A stretch of DNA of 11,193 nt from Nocardioides sp. (GTDB lineage: Bacteria > Actinomycetota > Actinomycetes > Propionibacteriales > Nocardioidaceae): contig JAOPXF010000420.1 in assembly GCA_025965295.1 (NCBI GenBank), forward strand, positions 1 to 11,193. The letters are read 5' to 3'. Position 1 is the first letter of the stretch. The number at the start of each line of letters is the position of its first letter. Shown in pieces: positions 1 through 6,013 of the stretch. The translations under genes were made by a program, and so were the position numbers. The notes beneath the pieces were generated by a model. That model did no database searches. It was not told the DNA's origin and saw only the letters and a list, made by a program, of their open reading frames with translations.

Positions 1-499
1 CGGCCTCGGGGCGCCGCCCTCGCCGGACGGCGGCCAGGGCCGCGCCGGCGCGCCACGGCACCAGGTCGGCGTACCCGATGTCGGCGGCCACCCGCAGGCC
101 GGCGGTGGTGAAGTGGGCGGCGGCCAGCTCCGGCTCGTTGAGCGCCGAGGCGAGCTCGCCGCGCGCGTGGTGCGAGATGGCGCCGAGGGCACCCGGCAGC
201 TCGAGGTACGGCGCCAGCTCCTCGCCGAGCGCGAGCGCCGCGCCCAGGTCACCACGGGCCAGCCGGCAGTCGACACTCGTCGCCAGCAGCAGGACCGCGT
301 CGGTGCTGTCCGGGTCGATCTCCCCCGAGACGCGCAGGGCTGCGAGGGTGGCGAGCGCCGCGTTCACCTGCCCGAGCCGGGCCTGCTCCCAGGCTCGGGC
401 CAGGCCGGAGTGGCCGAATGCGCGGGGCCGAGGCGTCGAGCGGGTGACGGTGTCGCCGGGCGGGGCCGAGAGGAGGTCCGCCACCTCGGGTGCCTGCAT
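1..499 (-). CDS. Helical-repeat (TPR-like) protein, probably a LuxR-type regulator; 3' part missing
   Basis: The frame is open from an ATG at 499 to the window edge, giving 166 codons with no stop, so the C-terminus lies outside. The product begins MQAPEVADLLS and is rich in Ala, Leu, Glu and Arg, with repeated helix pairs of TPR character: LARAWEQARLGQVNAALATL near residue 35, DLGAALALGEELAPYL near 87, and LASALNEPELAAAHF near 115. The last visible part, VPWRAGAALAAVRRGRRPEA, resembles the helical region that precedes the C-terminal LuxR HTH in large actinobacterial regulators of the MalT/LuxR type. That assignment is inferred because no DNA-binding domain is visible. There is no AAA ATPase domain upstream of this start. 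The gene begins 10 bases after the stop of the DinB-like gene on the same strand, so it is probably co-transcribed. I see no clear Shine-Dalgarno sequence. It could instead be a plain TPR protein. Confidence 0.65.
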   Translation of the reverse strand, partial: MQAPEVADLLSAPPGDTVTRSTPRPRAFGHSGLARAWEQARLGQVNAALATLAALRVSGEIDPDSTDAVLLLATSVDCRLARGDLGAALALGEELAPYLELPGALGAISHHARGELASALNEPELAAAHFTTAGLRVAADIGYADLVPWRAGAALAAVRRGRRPEA

Positions 500-509
500 G
501 GCCGCAAGA

Positions 510-1121
510 CTAGGAAGCCAGGCCCGGGCCCGTGTCCCGATTGGTCCGAACTCGTCCCGGTGGACCAGTCAGGTGCCGGCCGAGGAAGGCCAGCAGGCGG
601 GCGTCGTACGGTGCGTCGGCTGCGGCCGGTCGGGGATGGGCGAACCGCACCCCGCGGTCGGCCCGGTCGACGACCCGCCCGGCCACGGGCAGCAGGGCAC
701 AGGCGAGCTCCTCGGGGACCCGGCTCCGGAGTCCCGTGGCCTGGCCGACGTCCCACCCGTGCACGGTGATCTCCAGCGCGGCGGTGGCGACGAGCACCGG
801 GCTGGGCAGGTCGCGGTCGCCGACCGCGACCTCGGCCGGCGCTGTCCGGCTCCAGGCGGCGAGCAGCGCGCAGGCCTTCTCCTGCAGCACGCCCACCCGG
901 GCCGAGGCCGGGCCCGGCCGGCCCACCTCCACCGCGCCGCCGGCCGCCTCGGTGAATGCGTCCAGGGCGTCCTCCAGGTGGCGCAGCAGGTCGTCGAGGG
1001 ACCACCGCTCGCACGGCGTGGGGTGGTCGAGCTGGTGGTCCGTCACGTCGGAGAGCACGACGCGGGTGTACCCGAGAGCCCGGTCGAGGAGCTCGACGGC
1101 CCGGTCGAGCCCGGCGGTCAC
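510..1121 (-). CDS. TIGR03086-family putative metal-binding protein (DinB / mycothiol-dependent isomerase-like fold)
   Basis: A 203-aa protein starting with GTG, whose bases overlap the sigma-factor stop as GTGA. The start gives MTAGLDRAVELLDRA, the usual beginning of this family. Visible family marks are the PTPCERWSLDDLLRHL block at residues 34-49 (the P-C-x-x-W motif followed by a helix with His48) and ALEITVHGWDVGQATG at 115-130, whose HGWD supplies a probable metal ligand (His121). Known relatives have the four-helix DinB fold and include mycothiol-dependent maleylpyruvate isomerase; most TIGR03086 members have no assigned reaction. A cytosolic thiol-transfer or detoxification role is therefore inference. 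The last 20 residues are Arg/Gly/Pro-rich and look unstructured. Translational coupling to the sigma factor suggests a shared response. Confidence 0.85.
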   Translation of the reverse strand: MTAGLDRAVELLDRALGYTRVVLSDVTDHQLDHPTPCERWSLDDLLRHLEDALDAFTEAAGGAVEVGRPGPASARVGVLQEKACALLAAWSRTAPAEVAVGDRDLPSPVLVATAALEITVHGWDVGQATGLRSRVPEELACALLPVAGRVVDRADRGVRFAHPRPAAADAPYDARLLAFLGRHLTGPPGRVRTNRDTGPGLAS

Positions 1122-2137
1122 CTCGAGGCCGGGGCGGTCTCGGTGAGGTCCGGCACGTGGTCGGCGGTGAGCCGGTCGGGCAGCCCGAACGTCGCGAACA
1201 GCGAGACGTCGAAGAACGCGCTCACGTGCCGCACCCGCTGGTTGTCGAGCTCGAGGACCTGGAGCTGGAACGGCACGAAGTCGCCCTGCCCGGTGCGCAT
1301 GTAGAGACCGAACGCGGGCTGTCCGTTCGCCTGCGTGGGCAGCATCGGCATGTCGTTGCGGCCGCCGGGGCACTCGTTGCCGATCAGCCAGCCGATGGCC
1401 TCGGAGCCGCGGAACCAGCTGGTGAACGGCGGCATCTCCCACGTGGCCTCGGCGGTCAGGAGACTGACGATGGTGTCGATGTCCTTCTCCCAGAACGCCT
1501 CGACGTAGCGGTCGAGCAGCGCACGCTGGCCAGGGGTCAGGTCCGGCCGGACGCTCTCCTCGCTGAGACCGCGGTCGGCGAGCTGGGCGTGGGCGCGCTG
1601 GAGGGCGGAGTTGACCGCAGCAGCGGTGGTGTCGAGTGCCTCCGCGACCTCCGCGGCCGACCAGCGCAGCACGTCGCGCAGGATCAGGACGGCGCGCTGC
1701 CGCGCGGGCAGGTGCTGGAGCGCGGCGATGAACGCGAGCCGGATCGAGTCGCGCTCCGCGACCACGACGGCGGCGTCGGGCACCGGCTCGAGCCAGGCGA
1801 TGTCGGTGTCCTGCTCGAGCGCGTCGCCGGCCTGCGCGTCGCCCGTGCCGAGACCCGTGGGCATCGGTCGCCGGGGGCGGGACTCGAGGTTCGTGAGGCA
1901 CACGTTGGTCGCGATCCGGTAGAGCCAGGTGCGGACCGAGGAGCGGCCCTCGAAGCTCGACGAGGCCTTCCATGCCCGCAGGAACGTCTCCTGCACGAGG
2001 TCCTCGGCCTCGTGCACCGAGCCGCTCATCCGGTAGCAGTGTGCCAGCAGCTCGCGCTGGTAGCGCGCGGTGAGCGTGGGGAAGTCGTCCAGCTCCGTGT
2101 CCTGGCTGTCCACCTGTGCCGCCCTCATCGCCGTCAT
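1118..2137 (-). CDS. ECF sigma factor with C-terminal SnoaL-like domain (SigG / TIGR02960 type)
   Basis: A 339-aa sigma-70-family protein. Sigma region 2 covers about residues 20-88 (YQRELLAHCYRM, EAEDLVQETFLRAW, SSVRTWLYRIATNVCLTNL). An acidic linker of about 45 residues follows, then sigma region 4 at about 133-186 (LQHLPARQRAVLILRDVLRW, then an HTH with TTAAAVNSALQRA). Residues 204-315 form a SnoaL/NTF2-like domain (YVEAFWEKDIDTIVSLL, WEMPPFTSWFRG, PTQANGQPAFGLYMR). ECF factors with such tails, for example M. tuberculosis SigG and SigJ and the ECF41 group, are thought to be controlled by that domain rather than by a separate anti-sigma factor, and I see no anti-sigma gene here. The ATG at 2137 was chosen because GAGGAG lies 7 bases upstream. 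An in-frame ATG at 2203 overlaps the glpD stop as ATGA and would add 22 residues. Confidence 0.92.
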   Translation of the reverse strand: MTAMRAAQVDSQDTELDDFPTLTARYQRELLAHCYRMSGSVHEAEDLVQETFLRAWKASSSFEGRSSVRTWLYRIATNVCLTNLESRPRRPMPTGLGTGDAQAGDALEQDTDIAWLEPVPDAAVVVAERDSIRLAFIAALQHLPARQRAVLILRDVLRWSAAEVAEALDTTAAAVNSALQRAHAQLADRGLSEESVRPDLTPGQRALLDRYVEAFWEKDIDTIVSLLTAEATWEMPPFTSWFRGSEAIGWLIGNECPGGRNDMPMLPTQANGQPAFGLYMRTGQGDFVPFQLQVLELDNQRVRHVSAFFDVSLFATFGLPDRLTADHVPDLTETAPASR

Positions 2138-2144
2138 GGGGATG

Positions 2145-2150
2145 CTCCTC
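2145..2150 (-). promoter_or_regulatory. Ribosome-binding site of the ECF sigma gene
   Basis: On the minus strand the bases read GAGGAG, 7 bases before the ATG at 2137. This is one of the strongest Shine-Dalgarno matches in the window. It decides between the 2137 start and the ATG at 2203 that overlaps the glpD stop. It also shows that the sigma gene can be translated independently of glpD. Confidence 0.7.
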
Positions 2151-2199
2151 GTCGTCGTCCAGTCTGCCTCGCCGTGCAGACCCGCGTCGATGCCGGAAC

Positions 2200-3813
2200 T
2201 CATCGGTGGGCGCTGACCAGCTCCAGGGCGCGCTCGGCAGCGGGGACCGCCAGCGCACGGTCGGCGGGCACCAGCCCGACCCGGGTACGGCGGTCGAGGA
2301 GGTCGTCGACGTCGGCGGCGCCCTCGTGGGTGACGCCGAAGATCAGCTCGGCGAGCGTGACCGGGACGTGCTCCGCGACCGGGCGGAGCAGCTCGTCGTC
2401 GGTGAGCCCGCTGACCGTGCGGGCGTTGTCGAGGACCAGGCCGGCGTCGGTGCCGAAGCGGCGCACGAGCCGGGCGGGCTGCTCGAGCTCGGCCAGCTCG
2501 GCGCGTGGGGCGGCGCCGGCGATGGGCAGCGCCCGGGTGCGGCACGGGCCGGCCGGCAGGCGGGCGTGGGCGACCGCGGCGTCGACGGCGTCCTCGGCCA
2601 TCTGGCGGTACGTCGTGAGCTTGCCGCCGACGATCGTCACGACCCCGGAGCGGCTGGTCAGCACCGCGTGCCTGCGCGAGAGGTCGGCGGTCGAGGCGTC
2701 GCCCGCGTCGATCAGCGGGCGGAGCCCGGCGAACGCACCCACGACGTCGTCGCGCCGCAGCTGACGGGAGAACGCCGCGGAGACGACGTCGAGCAGGAAG
2801 CCGATCTCGGGCTCCGACGGCGCGGGCACGTCGGGGATGTCGCCCCCGACCGGCTCGTCGGTGAGGCCGACATAGATCGTGCCGTCGGGCTGGGGGAGGA
2901 CCAGCACGAAGCGGTTGGTCTCGCCGGGCACCGGTGCGAACACGCAGACCTGGAGCCCGGGCAGGGTCTCGGCGCGCAGCACCAGGTGGGTGCCCCGGCT
3001 GGGCCGCAGCGTCACCTCGTCGACGAGCTGCCCGGCCCACACGCCGGTCGCGCTGACCACGGCCTTCGCGGTCACGGTCGTGGTGGCGCCGGTGAGCTCG
3101 TCGCGCAGGTCGACCGACGTGCCGGTCGCCGCCAGCACCCGGGCGTGGGTGCGCACGTGCGCGCCGTACGACGCTGCGGTGCGGGCAATCGTCGTGACGA
3201 GCCGGGCATCGTCCTCGAGCTGGCCGTCCCACGAGAGGAGCCCGCCGCGGAGGCCCGCGGGGCGCAGGGCGGGGGCGAGTCGGAGCGTCTCGGTGGCGGA
3301 GAGCCGGCGGGGCTTCGGGAGCGTCTCGGCGTCGGTGTGCGCCCCGCGCCGGAGCAGGTCCCCGGCCAGCAGCCCGGTGCGGGTGACCGCGGCCTGGAGT
3401 CGGGTCACGCTGGAGTTGAGGGGGACCAACATCGGCATCGCGTGGCTCAGGTGGGGTGCGGTGACCTCCATCAGGATGCCGCGCTCGTCGGCGCTCTCGT
3501 GGGCCACGCCGACCTGGCCGTTGACGAGGTAGCGCAGCCCGCCGTGGACCATCTTCGACGACCAGCGAGAGGTGCCGAACGCGAGGTCGTGCGCGTCCAC
3601 GGCCAGCACGCTGAGCCCGCGGGTGACCGCGTCGAGCGCCACACCCACCCCGGTGATGCCGAGCCCGATCACGACCACGTCGACCTCGGCCGGCGCGTCG
3701 GCGAGCCCGGGCGTGATGCGTCGGGGGACTGGGGTTTGGTCCCCAACCGCACGAAACGGGTCCCCCGGGCTGCGGTTCGTGACCAATCGACGCGGTCGGG
3801 ACGACGCGCTCAC
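2200..3813 (-). CDS. glpD: FAD-dependent glycerol-3-phosphate dehydrogenase
   Basis: A 537-aa protein that oxidises sn-glycerol 3-phosphate to dihydroxyacetone phosphate with FAD, passing electrons to quinone at the inner face of the membrane. The dinucleotide-binding fold starts at residue 46 (VVVIGLGITGVG, with the GxGxxG glycines at 50, 52 and 55). The family signature follows at 74-106 (HDLAFGTSRWSSKMVHGGLRY, then GQVGVAHES). Later hallmarks are the second FAD segment VVSATGVWAG (252-261), PSRGTHLVL (271-279), the GTIYVGLTDEP strand (311-321), and VGGKLTTYRQMAEDAVD (395-411). A short C-terminal helical domain ends with LDRRTRVGL. Length fits the short actinobacterial form. The GTG start overlaps the tetR stop (GTGA). 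No other ATG or GTG precedes the FAD fold, so residues 1-43 form a non-conserved leader whose DNA can fold into hairpins. The position beside tetR suggests control by it. Confidence 0.93.
   Translation of the reverse strand: MSASSRPRRLVTNRSPGDPFRAVGDQTPVPRRITPGLADAPAEVDVVVIGLGITGVGVALDAVTRGLSVLAVDAHDLAFGTSRWSSKMVHGGLRYLVNGQVGVAHESADERGILMEVTAPHLSHAMPMLVPLNSSVTRLQAAVTRTGLLAGDLLRRGAHTDAETLPKPRRLSATETLRLAPALRPAGLRGGLLSWDGQLEDDARLVTTIARTAASYGAHVRTHARVLAATGTSVDLRDELTGATTTVTAKAVVSATGVWAGQLVDEVTLRPSRGTHLVLRAETLPGLQVCVFAPVPGETNRFVLVLPQPDGTIYVGLTDEPVGGDIPDVPAPSEPEIGFLLDVVSAAFSRQLRRDDVVGAFAGLRPLIDAGDASTADLSRRHAVLTSRSGVVTIVGGKLTTYRQMAEDAVDAAVAHARLPAGPCRTRALPIAGAAPRAELAELEQPARLVRRFGTDAGLVLDNARTVSGLTDDELLRPVAEHVPVTLAELIFGVTHEGAADVDDLLDRRTRVGLVPADRALAVPAAERALELVSAHR
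3724..3745 (-). other. Two mutually exclusive small hairpins in the 5' coding part of glpD
   Basis: In + coordinates GGGGAC at 3724-3729 can pair with GTCCCC at 3739-3744 (6-bp stem, 9-base loop). Alternatively TGGGG at 3730-3734 can pair with CCCCA at 3741-3745 (5-bp stem, 6-base loop). The two structures share the same C-run, so only one can form at a time. They sit 69-90 bases inside glpD, in the codons for the non-conserved N-terminal leader. No U-run follows, so neither is an ordinary intrinsic terminator. A regulatory role is only possible. Confidence 0.3.
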
Positions 3814-4412
3814 GGCGCCAGGGTCCGGGTCAGCAGCGTGGCCAGCTCGGCGTCGAGCTCGTCCTCGCCCGCGCGGTCGTCGACCATCGTGTGCGCGGAC
3901 AGCACGAACCCGTGCGCCGCGAGCAGCAGCGCGCGCGCGATCGCGACCGGGTTGCCGGCGCGGATCGTGCCGTCGGCCTGGCCCTCGCGGATCTGTCCCT
4001 CGGTCAGCGCCAGGATCGCGTCCTGCGAGCGGCCGCGGCGGGAGAGCAGGTAGGGGAGCAGCAGCTCCGGGTCGAGCTCGACGATCCGCACGAACAGCTC
4101 GTTCTCGCGCAGCGCCCGCACGGTCCCGACGATGTCGGCGACCAGGCGGTCCAGGGTCGGGGCGGCCGGGTCCTCGTCGGCGACGGTCGCGGCGACGACG
4201 CCGGCCCACTCGCGGGTCATCAGGTCGCCGAGCAGCTTGGGCATGTCGGCCCAGGTGCGGTAGATCGTCATCCGCGAGACGCCGGCCCGGCGGGCGACCT
4301 CGGTGAGCGTCGTACGCCGCCAGCCGACGTCGTGGATGCAGTCGCGGGCGGCGTCGAGGTAGCCGTCGCGCGAGTCAGTCTGGTCCGGCCCATTGTGACG
4401 AAGTGACGTCAT
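3810..4412 (-). CDS. TetR-family transcriptional regulator
   Basis: A 200-aa protein with the standard TetR layout. A helix at residues 17-31 (GYLDAARDCIHDVGW) is followed by the HTH at 34-61 (TTLTEVARRAGVSRMTIYRTW, then ADMPKLL). A variable all-helical ligand/dimer domain follows, with LDRLVADIVGTVRALRENELFVRI and ARALLLAAHGFVLSAHTMVDD. The start at 4412 (MTSLRHNG) is preferred because the minus strand has TACAGT ending 7 bases before it, as in a leaderless actinobacterial transcript. An ATG at 4421 would add three residues but lies inside the operator. The stop overlaps the glpD start (GTGA). It probably represses its own operon with glpD and the divergent flavoprotein/kinase pair through the palindrome at 4410-4432. 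The ligand is unknown; an acyl-CoA, lipid or glycerol metabolite is plausible from context. Confidence 0.92.
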   Translation of the reverse strand: MTSLRHNGPDQTDSRDGYLDAARDCIHDVGWRRTTLTEVARRAGVSRMTIYRTWADMPKLLGDLMTREWAGVVAATVADEDPAAPTLDRLVADIVGTVRALRENELFVRIVELDPELLLPYLLSRRGRSQDAILALTEGQIREGQADGTIRAGNPVAIARALLLAAHGFVLSAHTMVDDRAGEDELDAELATLLTRTLAP

Positions 4413-4421
4413 GTGTAACAC
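4393..4421 (+). promoter_or_regulatory. Candidate promoter of the flavoprotein-kinase operon
   Basis: TTGTGA at 4393-4398 matches the -35 consensus at 4 of 6 positions. A 17-base spacer follows, then TAACAC at 4416-4421, a weaker -10 (3 of 6, keeping the leading TA). The predicted transcript start falls at about 4428-4430, which is the ATG, so the message would be leaderless. The -10 lies inside the palindrome, so a bound TetR dimer would block it. Confidence 0.4.
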
Positions 4422-4432
4422 TGTAACACATG
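4410..4432. promoter_or_regulatory. Near-perfect 23-bp palindrome, probable TetR operator between divergent genes
   Basis: The left arm CATGTGTAACA and right arm TGTAACACATG flank a central C at 4421 and pair at 10 of 11 positions; the only mismatch is 4417/4425. The same bases also hold a perfect tandem repeat of TGTAACAC (4414-4421 and 4422-4429). The outermost CAT and ATG of the palindrome are the start codons of tetR (4412, minus) and the flavoprotein (4430, plus). Size and position fit a TetR-dimer operator with autoregulation. A TGACGTCA palindrome abuts and overlaps it on the left (4404-4411). Confidence 0.75.
4420..4425 (-). promoter_or_regulatory. Candidate -10 element of the tetR-glpD operon
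   Basis: On the minus strand the bases read TACAGT, a fit to the actinobacterial TAnnnT pattern. Seven bases separate it from the tetR ATG at 4412, the spacing expected for a leaderless transcript. No good -35 is visible at 17-18 bases upstream (TGCTCT / GTGCTC). It lies at the centre of the palindrome. Confidence 0.4.
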
Positions 4433-6013
4433 GACCCCGTGCAGAGCACCGTCGAGATGAACCCGCTGGGCTGGGGCGACGCCGCCTCCGCCACCCCGTT
4501 GCCGGACACCGCGCGCGGCCTGATCGAGATGGTCTTCGGCCTCGACGAGCGCCCGCCCGTCGAGCACCCCGAGCTGCCCGCCTCGGGTCTCGACCCGGTC
4601 CTGCTCGACGGCCTGCGCGAGCTGCTCGGCCCCGACCACGTCCGCACCGACGACGAGACCCGCCGGCTGCGCACCCGGGGCAAGTCGACCCCGGACCTGC
4701 TCAGGGCCCGCGCCGGCGACCTCTCCGACGCCCCGGACGCCGTCGTCCGGCCGGCCGGGCACGACGACGTGGCCGCCGTGCTCGCCTTCGCGGTCGAGCA
4801 CCACCTGGCGGTCGTGCCCTTCGGCGGCGGCACCTCCGTCACCGGTGGCCTCGCCGCGCGCCGCGAGGGGTACGCCGGCCTGCTCAGCCTCGACCTGATC
4901 CGGATGAAGCGCCTGCTCGCCGTCGACCCGGTCTCGATGACCGCCACCCTGGAGCCCGGCCTGCGCGGCCCCGAGGCCGAGGCCCTGCTCGCGGAACACG
5001 GACTGACCCTGGGTCATTACCCGCAGTCGTTCGAGTACGCCAGCATCGGCGGCTTCGCCGCGACCCGCTCGAGCGGCCAGTCGAGTGCCGGCTACGGCCG
5101 TTTCGACGCCCTGGTCGTCGGCCTCACGGTGGCCACGCCGCGGGGTGACCTGACCCTCGGCAGCGCTCCCGCCAACGCGGCCGGCCCCGACCTGCGCCAG
5201 CTCGTGCTCGGCTCCGAGGGCGCCTTCGGCGTGATCACCTCGGTGACGGTCCGGGTCCGCAGGCTGCCGGCCGTGAAGGTCTACGAGGGCTGGCGCTGGC
5301 CGTCCTTCGTCGTGGGCGCCGCCGCCATGCGCACCCTCGCGCAGTCGGGCCTGCTGCCCACCGTCATCCGGCTCAGCGACGAGTCCGAGACCGCCATCAA
5401 CCTCGCCCGGCCCGACGAGATCGGCGGCGCGCCGGCCGGCGGCTGCATGATGATCACCGGCTACGAGGGCGAGCAGGCCGCCGTCGACGCCAAGCGGGCC
5501 GCGGTCACCGCCGTGCTGTCCGGCCTCGGCGGCGAGTCGCTCGGCGAGGAGCCGGGCCGGTCGTGGGCGCACGGCCGCTTCAACGCGCCGTACCTCCGTG
5601 ACGCCCTGCTCGACGTCGGCGTCCTCGTCGAGACCCTCGAGACGGCGACGTTCTGGTCCAACATGGACCGCCTGTACGCCGACGTGAAGTCCGCGCTCGA
5701 GGCCACGCTGGGCGAGCCGACGATGGTGCTCTGTCACATCTCGCACGTCTACGAGACCGGCTGCTCGCTCTACTTCACGGTCGCGGCCAAGGGTGCCGCC
5801 GACCCGCTCGCGCAGTGGCTGGTGGCCAAGGCCGCCGCCAACGACGCGATCATCGGCGCGGGCGCCACGATCACCCACCACCACGCCGTCGGCACCGACC
5901 ACAAGCCCTGGCTGGCCCGGGAGATCGGCCCGATCGGGGTCTCGATCCTGCGCGCGGTCAAGGCCGACCTCGACCCGACTTGCATCCTCAACCCCGGAGT
6001 CCTGATCCCGTGA
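4430..6013 (+). CDS. FAD-binding oxidase of the alkyl-dihydroxyacetonephosphate synthase type
   Basis: A 527-aa flavoprotein of the VAO/PCMH superfamily. The N-terminus MNPLGWGD (residues 10-17) matches the usual start of alkyl-DHAP-synthase-like proteins. The FAD-binding half has VVRPAGHDDVAAVLAFA (105-121), PFGGGTSVTGGL (130-141), PQSFEYASIGGFAATRSSG (198-216) and GPDLRQLVLGSEGAFGVIT (252-270). The cap and catalytic half keeps features known in eukaryotic AGPS: an Arg after the 'S/T-x-I' strand (TVIRLSD, Arg314), a Tyr in YETGCSLYFTV (Tyr448), and the His tract ITHHHAVG (His483-485). AGPS swaps the acyl chain of acyl-DHAP for a fatty alcohol to form the ether bond. Whether bacterial members do this is unproven, so the reaction is inferred. 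GlcD-like hydroxyacid dehydrogenases lack the HHH tract. No Shine-Dalgarno precedes 4430; the start rests on the leaderless layout. ATG 4457 is the alternative. The stop overlaps the kinase start (GTGA). Confidence 0.88.
   Translation: MDPVQSTVEMNPLGWGDAASATPLPDTARGLIEMVFGLDERPPVEHPELPASGLDPVLLDGLRELLGPDHVRTDDETRRLRTRGKSTPDLLRARAGDLSDAPDAVVRPAGHDDVAAVLAFAVEHHLAVVPFGGGTSVTGGLAARREGYAGLLSLDLIRMKRLLAVDPVSMTATLEPGLRGPEAEALLAEHGLTLGHYPQSFEYASIGGFAATRSSGQSSAGYGRFDALVVGLTVATPRGDLTLGSAPANAAGPDLRQLVLGSEGAFGVITSVTVRVRRLPAVKVYEGWRWPSFVVGAAAMRTLAQSGLLPTVIRLSDESETAINLARPDEIGGAPAGGCMMITGYEGEQAAVDAKRAAVTAVLSGLGGESLGEEPGRSWAHGRFNAPYLRDALLDVGVLVETLETATFWSNMDRLYADVKSALEATLGEPTMVLCHISHVYETGCSLYFTVAAKGAADPLAQWLVAKAAANDAIIGAGATITHHHAVGTDHKPWLAREIGPIGVSILRAVKADLDPTCILNPGVLIP

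Noticed and set aside
2138..2203. Sigma-factor start at ATG 2203, overlapping the glpD stop as ATGA
   Set aside because: It would add 22 residues unlike an ECF N-terminus, whereas ATG 2137 has GAGGAG 7 bases upstream. It is kept as an alternative in the gene entry.
956..4053. Long plus-strand frames (about 600 codons) across the sigma, glpD and tetR genes
   Set aside because: The translations are low-complexity Arg/Gly/Ala/Pro sequence and lie antisense to genes with clear family motifs, so they are GC-driven shadows.
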